Shown: positions 9,117 through 18,412, counted from the first letter of the stretch. The stretch: 64,000 nt of DNA from Pseudomonas oryzihabitans (GCF_007665395.1 NZ_VDND01000003.1:62001-126000), one strand, 5' to 3'. Notes: a model not told the origin generated them from the letters alone. Translations and numbers: made by a program.

Positions 9117-10045
9117 GCGCTGCCTTCCACCAACTGCCGATCACGCTCCAGCAGCGCCGGCAGGGTCTCGCGCAGGTGATCCACTAGGGTGCGGATCTTG
9201 GCGTCGAGAAAGGGTCGCGACGGATAGAGCGCATGGATGTCCAGCGCATAGAGCCGGTGCCCCGGCAGTACCCGTTGCAGGCGGCCGCTGGTCAGGCCGG
9301 CGACGGCGGCATACAGCGGCAGGGCGCCGATGCCCAGGCCGTTGGCCACGGCTTCGGCCAGGGCGTCGGCGGTGTTGACCTGGAACGGCGGCCGGTCCAC
9401 CGCCACCTCGGCGCTGCCTTCCGGGCCTTCCAGCAGCCAGCGATCCGGCGCCATGGCGCGGTTGACCAGGCGCAGGCAGCGGTGCCCGGCCAGGTCCGCC
9501 GGCGTGGCCGGGTGGCCCTGGCGCTCGAGATAGCCGGGCGCCGCGCAGAGCACGCTATAAGTGCTGCCCAGGCGTGCCGAGCAGAAGGCCGAATCCGCAA
9601 GACCCGCGGCCAGGATCAGCGACAGGTCGTAGCCTTCCTTGAGGATGTCGGTGAAGGTATTGGTCAGCTGCAGGTCCAGGTCGACCTCGGGATAGCGCTC
9701 GCGATAGCCGGCCAGACTCTGGATCAGATAGTGCTGGCCGAGGCCGGTCATGGTGTGGATGCGCAATCGTCCACGCGGCACCGCCAGGGCGTGGCGGGCC
9801 TCGGCATCGGCTTCGTCGAGGTCGGCGAGGATACGCTCGCAGCGGACCAGGTAGCGCTCGCCGGCTTCGGTCAGGCGCAGCTGGCGGGTGGTCCGGTGCA
9901 GCAACCGGGTCTGCAGGTGCTGCTCCAGCTGGCTCACCGCCCGGGACACATAGGCGGTGGTGAGCTCCAGCTGGCGGGCGGCACCGGTGAAACTGCCGGT
10001 GCGGGCCACGCAGGCGAAGGCGCGCAGATTGAAGAGGTGATCCAT
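9113..10045 (-). CDS. LysR-family transcriptional regulator
   Basis: About 310 residues. The N-terminal winged helix-turn-helix (MDHLFNLRAFACVARTGSFTGAARQLELTTAYVSRAVSQLE) and the co-inducer domain from about residue 90 are standard. An in-frame ATG at 10081 would add 12 residues; the start at 10045 matches the family's usual beginning. The gene diverges from the FUSC exporter, a layout seen with aromatic-acid exporters (AaeR/AaeB type), so that gene is its likely target. The TAG stop (9113-9115) lies in the right CTAG flank of the MITE-like element. Confidence 0.88.
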   Translation of the reverse strand: MDHLFNLRAFACVARTGSFTGAARQLELTTAYVSRAVSQLEQHLQTRLLHRTTRQLRLTEAGERYLVRCERILADLDEADAEARHALAVPRGRLRIHTMTGLGQHYLIQSLAGYRERYPEVDLDLQLTNTFTDILKEGYDLSLILAAGLADSAFCSARLGSTYSVLCAAPGYLERQGHPATPADLAGHRCLRLVNRAMAPDRWLLEGPEGSAEVAVDRPPFQVNTADALAEAVANGLGIGALPLYAAVAGLTSGRLQRVLPGHRLYALDIHALYPSRPFLDAKIRTLVDHLRETLPALLERDRQLVEGSA

Positions 10046-10095
10046 GGACGAGGGCAGGGCCTGGCCGGGTAAAGAGGGCATTGTGGGCCATTACC

Positions 10096-10118
10096 CGCTC
10101 TTTGGTTAACGCTCTTTG
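10096..10118. promoter_or_regulatory. direct repeat CGCTCTTTG in the lysR/FUSC intergenic region
   Basis: CGCTCTTTG occurs at 10096-10104 and 10110-10118, a 14-bp period, between the divergent starts. It may be part of a regulator site; LysR sites are more often dyads, so confidence is low. Confidence 0.3.
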
Positions 10119-10177
10119 CCGTCGCACCCGGCTTAATCGGGGTGGCCCCGGCTTCCTAGAATGAGCGCCGAGGCGCT

Positions 10178-12448
10178 GTGTCTCGCCCCCTTCCGTCGAT
10201 CCCGTCGTTGCCCCGCATGCCTCTCGCTTCGCCGTTGCCCCTGCGCCCCTCCCGCGCCGTCCCGCGCAAACGCTGGCCCAGCCTGAACGCCTGGCGGCGG
10301 GCCGGCCGCGAATGGGCGCGCACCGATGGCCAGACCTGGGCCTTCATCGCCAAGGCGTTGCTGGCCGCCGCCCTGGCGCTGTGGCTGGCCTATCGCCTGG
10401 AGCTGCCGCAACCGAGCACCGTGCTGGTCACCGTCTTCATCGTCCTGCAACCGCAGAGCGGCCAGGTACTGGCCAAGAGTTTCTACCGGGTCCTGGGCAG
10501 CCTCGCCGGGCTGACCTTCACCGTCGCCGCCATCGCCCTGTTCGCCCAGGAGCGGGTCCTGCTGCTCGGCGCCCTGGTGCTGTGGATCGGCTATTGCACC
10601 CGCGGCGCGGCGCGCTACCGGGACTTTCGCAGCTATGCCTTTCTGCTCGCCGGCTACACCGCCTGCCTGGTCGGGCTGCCAGCGGTGGCCGAGCCGCAGG
10701 GCGCCTTTCTGCAGGCCATCTGGCGTCTGCTGGAGATCAGCCTGGGCATCTGCTGCGCCGGGGTGGTGAGCGTGGCGATCCTGCCGCAGACCACCCGCGG
10801 TGTCTTGCGCCGTACCCTGGCGCAGCGGCTGCGCGACTTCCTGGCCATGGCCCATGACGGCCTGCTCGGCCGCCTCGACGCCGAGCGCTTCGCCGCGCTC
10901 AGTGCCCGTTTCGCCGCCGACTCCGTGGGTTTCGAGAGCCTGCGCAGCGCCAGTGTCTTCGAGGAGCCCTACCTGCGCCGCCGCAGCGGGCGCCTGGCGG
11001 CCCTGGGCAACCGGCTCATGCTGCTCAACACCCGCTTTCATGCCCTCTACCAGTTGCTGGAGCGCCTGGCCGAGCGGCCCCCGGCGGTGCGCCAGGCCCT
11101 GGCGCCCGCCCTGGAATTGATCGCCGCCGCCCTGGCGCCCGGCCTGGGTAGGCTGCCGGAGGAGCGCGATGTGCGCCGGCTCAACGGGCGCCTGGCCGCC
11201 GAGCGCGAGCCGCTGATGGCGGCGATCCGCACCGGTCGCCAGCAACTGGCGCGGACGACGCCCGCGGCCGAGGCCGACCGACTCGACTACGACACCGCCG
11301 CCGAATTGCTCTATCGCTTCGCCGAGGATCTGCACCTGCTGGTGAATACCCAGCTGGAGCTGGATGCCCCGTCGCTGGGGCCTGCCGCGCCGCGCGAGAC
11401 CTTCACGCCCCTGGCCAGTCGCGCGGTAGCCTGGATGGCCGGGCTGCGCAGTGCCCTGGTGGTACTGGGCGTGGGGCTGTTCTGGATCGCGACCGCCTGG
11501 CCGAGCGGGGCGGCCTGTACCCTGGCGGCAGGGCTGATCTCGGCGCTGGCCTCCACCTCGGCCGATCCGCGCCGCTATTGCCTGCAGTTGTCGGGAGGCA
11601 CCCTGGTCGGCGCCCTGGTCGGAGGGCTACTGCAATTCCAGGTGCTGCCCTGGATCGACGGCTTCGCCCTGTTGCTGCTGGTGCTGGCGCCGGTATTCAC
11701 CGCCGGCGCCTGGCTGATCACCCGTCCGCGCCTGGCCGGCTATGGTACCGGCTTGATGGTCTGGTTCTGCTCGGCGGCGCTGCCGGGCAATCTGCCACGC
11801 TACGATGCCGACCTCTTCTGCAACACCTACTTGGCTTACCTGGTGGCCTGTGGCGTGGCGGTGGTGGCCGTCAGCGTGCTCCTGCCACCCAGCCAGCCCT
11901 GGGTCTGGCGGCGGCTGGAAGACGCCCTGCGGGAGCGGCTGGTCCATGCCATAGGGGCTCCGCTGTCGGGTCTGAGCAGCCGCTTCGATGGCGGGCTGCG
12001 CGATCTGCTCAACCAGGTGCAGGTGCTGACCGTGGGCCAGCCGGTGGTGCAACGGCGCCTGCTGCGCTGGACCTTCCTCAGCCTGGAGCTGGGCCACGCC
12101 ATCATCGAGTTGCGCCTGGAGCAGGCGGCCTTGCCGCCGCTGCCCTGGTATCGCGAGCAGCGCGCCTGGCGCCTGGCCATCCGCGCCCTGGGCCGGGCAC
12201 TGGTACGGCTGTTCCGCCAGCCCGATGCCGCCAACCTCGCCCGCGCCCTGCGCGCGGTGGACCAGGCCATCCTCCTGGCGCACCAGGCCCAGCGCCACCT
12301 GGAGCCCAATCCCGGCGACTTCGACCGCTCGCCGCTACGGCGCATCGCCAGCTACCTGCACTTCATCCGCACCTCGCTGCTGGCACCGGATTCGCCTCTG
12401 GCCGCTTACCTGCCACGGACGCCGGACCCCGCGCGGGACGAGGGCTAG
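10178..12448 (+). CDS. FUSC-family exporter (AaeB-like)
   Basis: 756 residues. Two blocks of hydrophobic helices (about residues 60-200 and 425-570), each followed by a long soluble helical region, are the fusaric-acid-resistance/aromatic-acid-exporter layout. The first block opens with AFIAKALLAAALALWLAYRLELP..VLVTVFIVLQPQSGQVLAKSFYRVLGS, the typical FUSC signature. Known relatives export hydroxylated aromatic acids with a membrane-fusion partner; no such partner gene is adjacent. The GTG at 10178 has GAGG just upstream; an ATG at 10217 is an alternative. Probably controlled by the divergent LysR. Confidence 0.85.
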   Translation: MSRPLPSIPSLPRMPLASPLPLRPSRAVPRKRWPSLNAWRRAGREWARTDGQTWAFIAKALLAAALALWLAYRLELPQPSTVLVTVFIVLQPQSGQVLAKSFYRVLGSLAGLTFTVAAIALFAQERVLLLGALVLWIGYCTRGAARYRDFRSYAFLLAGYTACLVGLPAVAEPQGAFLQAIWRLLEISLGICCAGVVSVAILPQTTRGVLRRTLAQRLRDFLAMAHDGLLGRLDAERFAALSARFAADSVGFESLRSASVFEEPYLRRRSGRLAALGNRLMLLNTRFHALYQLLERLAERPPAVRQALAPALELIAAALAPGLGRLPEERDVRRLNGRLAAEREPLMAAIRTGRQQLARTTPAAEADRLDYDTAAELLYRFAEDLHLLVNTQLELDAPSLGPAAPRETFTPLASRAVAWMAGLRSALVVLGVGLFWIATAWPSGAACTLAAGLISALASTSADPRRYCLQLSGGTLVGALVGGLLQFQVLPWIDGFALLLLVLAPVFTAGAWLITRPRLAGYGTGLMVWFCSAALPGNLPRYDADLFCNTYLAYLVACGVAVVAVSVLLPPSQPWVWRRLEDALRERLVHAIGAPLSGLSSRFDGGLRDLLNQVQVLTVGQPVVQRRLLRWTFLSLELGHAIIELRLEQAALPPLPWYREQRAWRLAIRALGRALVRLFRQPDAANLARALRAVDQAILLAHQAQRHLEPNPGDFDRSPLRRIASYLHFIRTSLLAPDSPLAAYLPRTPDPARDEG

Positions 12449-12547
12449 CAGCGCCCTGGAAAAATCCGGCTAGGCTTACGGACGGGGAGGGCGAAACGCC
12501 CTCTGCCACGCGACTTTCGGCATAACCAGAACAAGGCCCGACCGCCC

Positions 12548-14980
12548 ATGCCCGTACGCTTCGTCCGTCCGCTGCTCTGTTCCGCTAGCTGTTTCCTCAC
12601 CCCCTTGGCGTTCGCCCTGGACGCCCCCGGCGCACCGGGCGCCGCCCCCTTCTGGTCCTACTCCGGCAAGACCGGCATCGGTACCAGCTACGAGGCCTAT
12701 CGCGACGGCGCCTTCAGCGACCAGGCCAGCACTGGCCGCGTCTCGCGGGTGTGGTTCTCCCTGGCCCAGGGGGTGGTCACCGAGACCATGCAGGGGCTGA
12801 TCCACGAGGCGCAGCTGCGCGAGATGCAACTGGTGATCCGCGGCCCGGACTTCACCCACCTGGAGCGCGACGACACCGACAGCCGTATCGAATACCTGGC
12901 CACCGACGCCGCCGGCCGGCCCACCTCCCTGGCCTACCGGATCGTCAACCGCGACCGCCAGGGCCGCTACGAGATCGAGAAGCATGTCTTTACCGACCCG
13001 GACCAGGACACCCTGGTCATGCGCGTCATCTTTCGCAGCCAGGATCCGCGCATCCAGCCCTATCTCCATGTCGATCCGGCCCTGGCCAACAGCGGCAGCC
13101 ATGATCGCGCGGCGGTGAAGGGCGCGGTGCTCTACGCCAGCGAAGGCCAGCACGCTCTGGTGGTCAAGGCCAGCCAGCCCCTGCAGACGCCCACCGTAGG
13201 CTTCGTCGGCGCTTCAGACGGCCTCGACGATCTGCGTCGTAACGGCAAGCTGACCCGCCTCTACAGCAGCACCGGCGACCAGGCCGGCAATGTCGCGATG
13301 CTGGCCAAGCTACCGCTCACCGGTGCCGAGACCACCCTGGACGTGGTGGCGGGCTTCGGCGCCAATCCGCGCCAGGCCGAGGCCGCGGCGGATGCCACCC
13401 TGGCCCGCGGCTATCGGAAGGTGCTGGCCCACTACAACGGCGAGGGCGACGTCATCGGCTGGCAGGACTACCTGGCCAGCCTCGACCAGCTGCCGCGGCT
13501 ACAGGCCCAGGCCGGCGACGGCGGCAAGCTGCTCAACGCCAGCGCCCTGGTGCTCAAGGCCCAGGAGGACAAGACCCACGCGGGCGCCCTGATTGCTTCG
13601 CTGTCCAATCCCTGGGGCGAGACGGTGCCGGCCGCCAAGGGCACCACCGGCTACAAGGCGGTCTGGCCGCGCGACTTCTACCAGTGCGCCATGGCGCTGC
13701 TGGCGCTGGGCGACCGGCAGACGCCCAAGGTCGCCTTCAGCTACCTCAAGCAGGTGCAGGTGGACGCCAATACCGCGCACAAGCCGGCCGACAGCTCGGC
13801 CTTCATCCACCAGCAGAAGCAGGGCGACGAGGTTCGCGCGCCTGGCGCCACCGGCTGGTTCCTGCAGAAGACCCACGTCGACGGCACCATCGAATGGGTG
13901 GGCGTGCAACTGGACCAGACCGCCATGCCGATCATGCTCGGCTATCGCCTCTGGCAGGGCGGCCTGCTGGGCGATGCCGAGATCGATCGCTGGTACCGCG
14001 ACATGCTCAGGCCCGCGGCGGATTTCCTCGCCCGCGACAGCCAGGTCAACCTGGGCTGGAACACCTGGCAGGTCAAGCCGCCGCAGACCCAGCAGGAGCG
14101 CTGGGAAGAGCAGTGGGGCTATTCGCCGTCCACCACCGCGGCGGTGATCGCCGGTCTCGCCACCGCGAGCGAACTGGCGCGCCACGCCGGCGACGAGGCC
14201 AATGCCAGCCGCTATCGCAACACCGCCCGGCGCTATTCGAGCCAGGTGGAACAGACCCTGGCCACCACCCAGGGCAGCCTGGGCGCCGGCACCTACTACC
14301 TGCGCATCACCCAGAACGCCGACCCGAACGACAAGGGCAAGCTGGTGGACAACAACAGCCGCCCGGGCTTGCCGGAAGACCAGGTGCTGGATGCCGGTTT
14401 CCTCGAGCTGGTGCGCTACGGCGTGCGGCCGGCCGGCGATCCCCTGGTGCAGAAGAGCCTGGCGGTGCTGGACGACGAAGGTCTGCCGGAGAATCTGAGA
14501 GTCAAGTACAGCTTCCAGTACCCCGGGGTGAAGGGCTCCTTCCCCGGCTGGCGGCGCTATGGCAACGACGGCTATGGCGAGAGTGAAACCTCCGGCAGCA
14601 ACTTTCCCGCCACCGAACAGCCGGTGCCCAACTCCGGATTGCGCGGCCGGGTCTGGCCGATCTTCACCGGTGAGCGTGGTCACTATGAGCTGGCGCGCCT
14701 AGTTCTGCAGGGCAAGCCGGAGGCGGCGGCGCTGGCCAAGCTGCGCGACACCTATGTCCGCGGCCTGGAACTGTTCGCCAACGCCGGCCTGATGCTGCCC
14801 GAACAGGTCTGGGATGGCGTGGGCGACAACCGGCGCCATGGCTACACCAAGGGGCAGGGCACCGATTCCGCCACGCCCCTGGCCTGGTCCCACGCCGAAT
14901 ACGTCAAGCTGCTGCGCTCGATGGCGGACGGCCAGGTGTGGGATCACTATCCGGTGGTGGCGCGGGCGTTGGCGCCCTGA
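12548..14980 (+). CDS. secreted glycoside hydrolase family 15 glucoamylase/glucodextranase
   Basis: 810 residues with a signal peptide (about 1-23, ending LAFA). An N-terminal beta-sandwich domain of the glucodextranase type (about 28-300) is followed by an (alpha/alpha)6 catalytic domain. The general acid is in ERWEEQWGYSPST (E520/E521) and the general base in PLAWSHAEY (E784); YKAVWPRDFYQ supplies substrate-binding residues. The enzyme should release glucose from the non-reducing ends of alpha-glucans outside the cytoplasm. It is a single gene with no sugar transporter or regulator beside it. Which alpha linkage it prefers cannot be read here. Confidence 0.9.
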   Translation: MPVRFVRPLLCSASCFLTPLAFALDAPGAPGAAPFWSYSGKTGIGTSYEAYRDGAFSDQASTGRVSRVWFSLAQGVVTETMQGLIHEAQLREMQLVIRGPDFTHLERDDTDSRIEYLATDAAGRPTSLAYRIVNRDRQGRYEIEKHVFTDPDQDTLVMRVIFRSQDPRIQPYLHVDPALANSGSHDRAAVKGAVLYASEGQHALVVKASQPLQTPTVGFVGASDGLDDLRRNGKLTRLYSSTGDQAGNVAMLAKLPLTGAETTLDVVAGFGANPRQAEAAADATLARGYRKVLAHYNGEGDVIGWQDYLASLDQLPRLQAQAGDGGKLLNASALVLKAQEDKTHAGALIASLSNPWGETVPAAKGTTGYKAVWPRDFYQCAMALLALGDRQTPKVAFSYLKQVQVDANTAHKPADSSAFIHQQKQGDEVRAPGATGWFLQKTHVDGTIEWVGVQLDQTAMPIMLGYRLWQGGLLGDAEIDRWYRDMLRPAADFLARDSQVNLGWNTWQVKPPQTQQERWEEQWGYSPSTTAAVIAGLATASELARHAGDEANASRYRNTARRYSSQVEQTLATTQGSLGAGTYYLRITQNADPNDKGKLVDNNSRPGLPEDQVLDAGFLELVRYGVRPAGDPLVQKSLAVLDDEGLPENLRVKYSFQYPGVKGSFPGWRRYGNDGYGESETSGSNFPATEQPVPNSGLRGRVWPIFTGERGHYELARLVLQGKPEAAALAKLRDTYVRGLELFANAGLMLPEQVWDGVGDNRRHGYTKGQGTDSATPLAWSHAEYVKLLRSMADGQVWDHYPVVARALAP

Positions 14981-15010
14981 GGGAGGGCAGCGGTCGGGTC
15001 GCGAGCGCTG

Positions 15011-15463
15011 TCAGGACTCGCGACGCGGCAGCAGGTCGGGTCGTTGTTGCTCCAGCCATAGTACGATCTGCTGGAGCAGAGTTTCAGCCTGCCGTAATGC
15101 CTCTTCGGCCATCGAGTCGCTGACCAAGTCGCCCGAGTAGTCGATGACATTGCGCTGCTTCCGCAGGGTGTCCAGTACCAGCATCATTGGCGTAGCGAGA
15201 CCTATGGTCCGGGGCAAGGACTGGATCATGGTCTGATGATGGCCAGGGCGACTGGTCAGGGTGCGATAGCCATTGGCCTGAAGCGCTGCATTGGCGCCCT
15301 GCATGATCGCCTTGTAGGCCAGATCGAAGCGGCTTTCACTGCTCAGCGTCGGCAGGTGGGCGTCAGTCAGGCTACGCTGCGCTGCCTCCAGCAGGCGCCG
15401 GATACCTGCCGAATCCGGCGTAATCGCTTCGAGACTTTTGCCAATCAAATTATCCAGGGTCAT
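15011..15463 (-). CDS. HEPN-domain protein, candidate toxin of a HEPN/MNT pair
   Basis: 150 residues, all helical in character, resembling the SAV_6107 type of HEPN domain. The helix RKQRNVIDYSG places R104-x4-Y109 where other HEPN RNases carry R-x4-6-H, so the catalytic His position is a Tyr here. In HepT/MntA systems a neighbouring Tyr is AMPylated by the MNT partner, and Y109 is a candidate target by analogy. The start overlaps the end of the MNT gene by 14 nt, so the antitoxin-like gene comes first and translation is likely coupled. Toxicity is inferred, not shown. Confidence 0.72.
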   Translation of the reverse strand: MTLDNLIGKSLEAITPDSAGIRRLLEAAQRSLTDAHLPTLSSESRFDLAYKAIMQGANAALQANGYRTLTSRPGHHQTMIQSLPRTIGLATPMMLVLDTLRKQRNVIDYSGDLVSDSMAEEALRQAETLLQQIVLWLEQQRPDLLPRRES

Positions 15464-16052
15464 CTGTCCATCCTTGTGACAGTTCGCCAGCGTCGCCTAT
15501 GACGAACAGCTTGGGCTTTTCTAGCAGATCCGTGACGAAGGCTCCCCCTTCCGCCAACAGCTTCTGCCATTCCTCTTGCCGGTATACCTTGGGATTGATC
15601 TCGCGGCCAAGCCTTTCCTGGCAGGGGTAAAGGGTCGCCACTACTTCACCGAAGGTCACGGTGCCCAGGATCATGAGGTCTATATCGCTTCCACTGTTCG
15701 CCTTGCCGCTGGCCATCGAGCCGAAGACGAAAGCTGCTTCTATCCGGTCTGCAACAGGGCCCAATGCCTCGGCCAGGATGTCGGTAAGGCCACTGGTCTT
15801 GCGCAGAATGCTCGCCAGCTCTTCGAAGATCGGGCAGTCCCGATTGGCACGGTAGTGCTGCTGATTACCCACGCGCGTTTTCACGGCCAGACCCGCCGAG
15901 ACTAGCTTGACGAGTTCGCGGCTGAGGGTACCGGACTGGGTCTCGGTCAATCGCGCGATTTCACGCTGGTGATAGCTGCTATCCGGATGGAGCAGCAGCA
16001 GCGCCAAGACCTTGCGGCGATAGTCGGGAAAAAGGACGGACGCGAGTGACAT
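15450..16052 (-). CDS. winged-HTH plus MNT nucleotidyltransferase, candidate antitoxin
   Basis: 200 residues in two domains. Residues 1-70 form a MarR/ArsR-like winged helix (YHQREIARLTETQSGTLSRELVKLVSAGLAV...). Residues 95-190 are a minimal nucleotidyltransferase with G111-S112 and, ten residues on, D123-x-D125 (FGSMASGKANSGSDIDLMI), the metal-binding signature intact. MNT proteins can AMPylate and silence HEPN toxins; the added DNA-binding domain suggests the protein also represses its own operon. A perfect inverted repeat just upstream (16064-16105) fits this. Local composition is less GC-rich than the flanks, consistent with acquisition. Confidence 0.8.
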   Translation of the reverse strand: MSLASVLFPDYRRKVLALLLLHPDSSYHQREIARLTETQSGTLSRELVKLVSAGLAVKTRVGNQQHYRANRDCPIFEELASILRKTSGLTDILAEALGPVADRIEAAFVFGSMASGKANSGSDIDLMILGTVTFGEVVATLYPCQERLGREINPKVYRQEEWQKLLAEGGAFVTDLLEKPKLFVIGDAGELSQGWTDDPG

Positions 16053-16063
16053 CGGAAACCTAT

Positions 16064-16105
16064 TTGCTGCCTTTTAGGCTGCAATTGAAGCCCAAAAGGC
16101 AGCAA
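16064..16105 (-). promoter_or_regulatory. operator-like inverted repeat of the MNT/HEPN operon
   Basis: TTGCTGCCTTTT (16064-16075) and AAAAGGCAGCAA (16094-16105) are perfect 12-bp inverted arms, extended inward by AGGCT/AGCCC with one mismatch. They lie 12-53 bp upstream of the MNT start. This is a natural autoregulatory site for the winged-HTH domain; a role as an mRNA hairpin cannot be excluded. Confidence 0.6.
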
Positions 16106-16434
16106 TCATCCAGCACTACCTTGGCTCAAACGATCAGCTAGATGCCTAACCGACAAGCGGTAGATCTCTGCTATAGCCAGTGCCAGAGCCTGTTTTATCT
16201 TCGATCGCTCAGGGAACGCCTGTAACAAGACTTGTCTGATGGGCGTTCTCGCGCTTTCCTGAGACGGGCGGATCCTTCCGCTCCCTGCTTTCCCTCTTCG
16301 CTCCGGCCCTCCTGCCCACGGTCCCGCACCGCGCGGTAGCGTGCCCGGCTGTCGGCGTTTTCTCTCGCTCGCCTCGTAACCCGCACCTTGTAGCCAGGGC
16401 GCGGGTGCCTGCTCCTGTCGAAAAGGTCACGGAT
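16106..16434. other. 329-bp gap between the HEPN/MNT pair and the acyltransferase
   Basis: No gene is supported here. A nested inverted repeat lies at 16214-16248: outer arms GAACGCC/GGCGTTC and an inner perfect palindrome ACAAG-A-CTTGT. It may be a terminator-like hairpin or an operator. Confidence 0.4.
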
Positions 16435-17580
16435 ATGACTGACGTCGCTCTCCCCATCGCGCTCTACCTGGGCACCCTGGTGCTGCTGGCCTTCGCCCTG
16501 CGCCGCAGTCCGCTGCTCACCCAGGAGACCCTGGCGCGTTCCTCGCCGCTGGATGCCCTGCGTGGCATCCTCGCCACCGCCGTGGTCTGCCTGCATTTCG
16601 TGCTGACCTATCACCTCAAGGCCGAGGGCCAGTGGCGCGAACCCGACAGCACCCTGCTCTACAACCTGGGCGTGGTGCCGGTCTCGCTGTTCTTCATGAT
16701 CACCGGCTACCTGTTCTTCGGAAAGGTCTATCGCCGCACGCCGGACTGGGGCGAACTGCTCCGTTCGCGGGTGCTGCGGGTGATGCCGCTGTATCTCTGC
16801 GTGGTGGCGGTGGTGGTGCTCTTCACCCTGATCCGCACCCACTTCGTCATCACCGACGGCCAGCACTTCATGCTCGAACTGCTCAGCTGGGAGCTGTTTT
16901 CCGGCTTCAGTCTCAACGGCCTGGAGGAGAGCGGCTGGATGACCGCCGGCGCCCACTGGACGCTGCGCTACGAGGCGCTGTTCTACCTGGCGCTGCCGAT
17001 CATCGCCGCGCTGTTCAATCGCCGTGGCTTCGGCCTGCCGCTGCTGATCTCGGCGCTGCTGGTGGGCGGCCTGGTGGCCGCCGGCTATCACTATCACGTG
17101 CTGGGCGCGCGCTTCGGCCTGCTGTTCCTGCTGGGCTTCCTGCCGGTGTTCGTCAAGGTCCATCGGCCGGCGCTGCTGGCGCGGTTGCGCACGCCTCTGG
17201 TGGCGGTCCTGTCGCTGGCACTGGTGGCTTACGCCATGGTTCAGCCGGACTACAGCCTCAAGCAGATGCTGGCGCTGGCGCTGCCCTTCGCCGCCATGGC
17301 CGCCGGCAACGACCTCTTCGGTCTCCTGCGCAGTCGCGGGCTCAAGGTACTGGGCGAGATCAGCTACAGCCTTTATCTGACCCACGGCCTGCTGCTCTAT
17401 GGACTCTTCACCCTGCTCAACCTGGGTTCGGTCGAGGTCCTGGGCACGGTTGGCTTCATGGCGCTGCTGCCGCCGGTGCTGGTGCTCGCCTGTCTGCTGT
17501 CGATGCTCAGCTACCGCTGGATCGAGCGTCCGCTGATGCATCTGGGACGGGCGCCACGGCGTCAGGAAGTCCCCGCCTGA
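16435..17580 (+). CDS. acyltransferase 3 family (OafA/YrhL-like) membrane protein
   Basis: 381 residues with about ten hydrophobic helices. The family hallmarks are LDALRGILATAVVCLHFVLTYH (about 37-58, conserved R..H catalytic region), MITGYLFFGKVYRR (about 91-104), and ISYSLYLTHGLLLY (about 309). Such enzymes O-acetylate or otherwise acylate surface sugars using cytoplasmic acyl donors. The ATG at 16435 is preferred to a GTG at 16405, as it puts TM1 at a normal distance. The last 74 bp overlap the sirtuin gene on the other strand. The acceptor is unknown; no O-antigen genes are adjacent. Confidence 0.87.
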   Translation: MTDVALPIALYLGTLVLLAFALRRSPLLTQETLARSSPLDALRGILATAVVCLHFVLTYHLKAEGQWREPDSTLLYNLGVVPVSLFFMITGYLFFGKVYRRTPDWGELLRSRVLRVMPLYLCVVAVVVLFTLIRTHFVITDGQHFMLELLSWELFSGFSLNGLEESGWMTAGAHWTLRYEALFYLALPIIAALFNRRGFGLPLLISALLVGGLVAAGYHYHVLGARFGLLFLLGFLPVFVKVHRPALLARLRTPLVAVLSLALVAYAMVQPDYSLKQMLALALPFAAMAAGNDLFGLLRSRGLKVLGEISYSLYLTHGLLLYGLFTLLNLGSVEVLGTVGFMALLPPVLVLACLLSMLSYRWIERPLMHLGRAPRRQEVPA

Positions 17581-18412
17581 GCGCCGGCGCGGCTGTCCCG
17601 GGATGCTCCAGCAGAAAGGCCAACGCCTCGGCGCAGGAGGCTTCCACCTTGAGCGCCAGCAGGTCGTCCGCGCGGGTGCGGCCATAGCCCAGAGCGGCGA
17701 TGGGCAGGCCGGCGCGGGCGGCGGCCTGGGCGAAGCGAAAGCCGGAATAGACCATCAGCGACGAGCCCACCACCAGCAGCGCATCGGCGCGGCCCAGGTG
17801 GGCAAAGGCACGCTCCACCCGCGCGCCGGGCACGTGTTCGCCAAAGAACACCACGTCCGGCTTGAGCAGGGCGCCGCAGCGCGGGCAGTCCGGCACGCGG
17901 AAACTCATGAAATCCACGCCTTCCAGATCGGCATCGCCATCCGGCGCGGTAGCCGCGTCCAGTTGCAGCCAGTCGCCATTAAGTTCGCCCAGCCATTGCT
18001 GGAATTCCTGGCGCGGCAGGCGCAGCTCGCAGCCCAGGCAGCGGATCTGGTCGAGGCGACCGTGCAGGTCGATCACCGCCTCGCTGCCGGCGGCCTGGTG
18101 CAGGCGGTCGACGTTCTGGGTCAGCAGCATCTCCACCTGGCCGCGCCGCTCCAGGGCCGCCAGCGCCTGGTGGGTAGCGTTGGGCCGCGCCTGGCAGAAG
18201 CGCGGCCAGCCGATCAGGCTGCGCGCCCAGTAGCGACGGCGCAAGAGCTCGTCGCCGACGAAGGCCTGCAGGGTGACCGGTTGCGGGCGCTTCCAGGCGC
18301 CGTCGCGGTCGCGGTAGTCAGGGATGCCGGAATCGGTGCTGCAACCGGCACCGGTGAGCAGGAAGATCCGCTCGTGCCGGGCGATGAAGGACTGGAGCTC
18401 GGGCAGGGACAT
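17507..18412 (-). CDS. Sir2-family NAD-dependent protein deacylase
   Basis: 301 residues. The NAD site is GAGCSTDSGIPDYRD (21-35), TQNVDRLH (98-105) is present, H117 in DLHG is the catalytic base, and the zinc ribbon is C125-x2-C128 / C176-x2-C179. FFGEHVPG and VVGSSLMV complete the Rossmann site. It should remove acyl groups from lysines, making nicotinamide and O-acyl-ADP-ribose. The C-terminal tail (about 25 residues, Ala/Pro-rich) is encoded antisense to the acyltransferase C-terminus and is probably not part of the fold. The GyrI-like gene lies 105 bp upstream on the same strand. Confidence 0.92.
   Translation of the reverse strand: MSLPELQSFIARHERIFLLTGAGCSTDSGIPDYRDRDGAWKRPQPVTLQAFVGDELLRRRYWARSLIGWPRFCQARPNATHQALAALERRGQVEMLLTQNVDRLHQAAGSEAVIDLHGRLDQIRCLGCELRLPRQEFQQWLGELNGDWLQLDAATAPDGDADLEGVDFMSFRVPDCPRCGALLKPDVVFFGEHVPGARVERAFAHLGRADALLVVGSSLMVYSGFRFAQAAARAGLPIAALGYGRTRADDLLALKVEASCAEALAFLLEHPGTAAPALRRGLPDAVAPVPDASADARSSGS

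Noticed and set aside
9076..9378. ORF starting within the MITE-like element and running into lysR
   Set aside because: It is antisense to the lysR effector domain and has no ribosome site.
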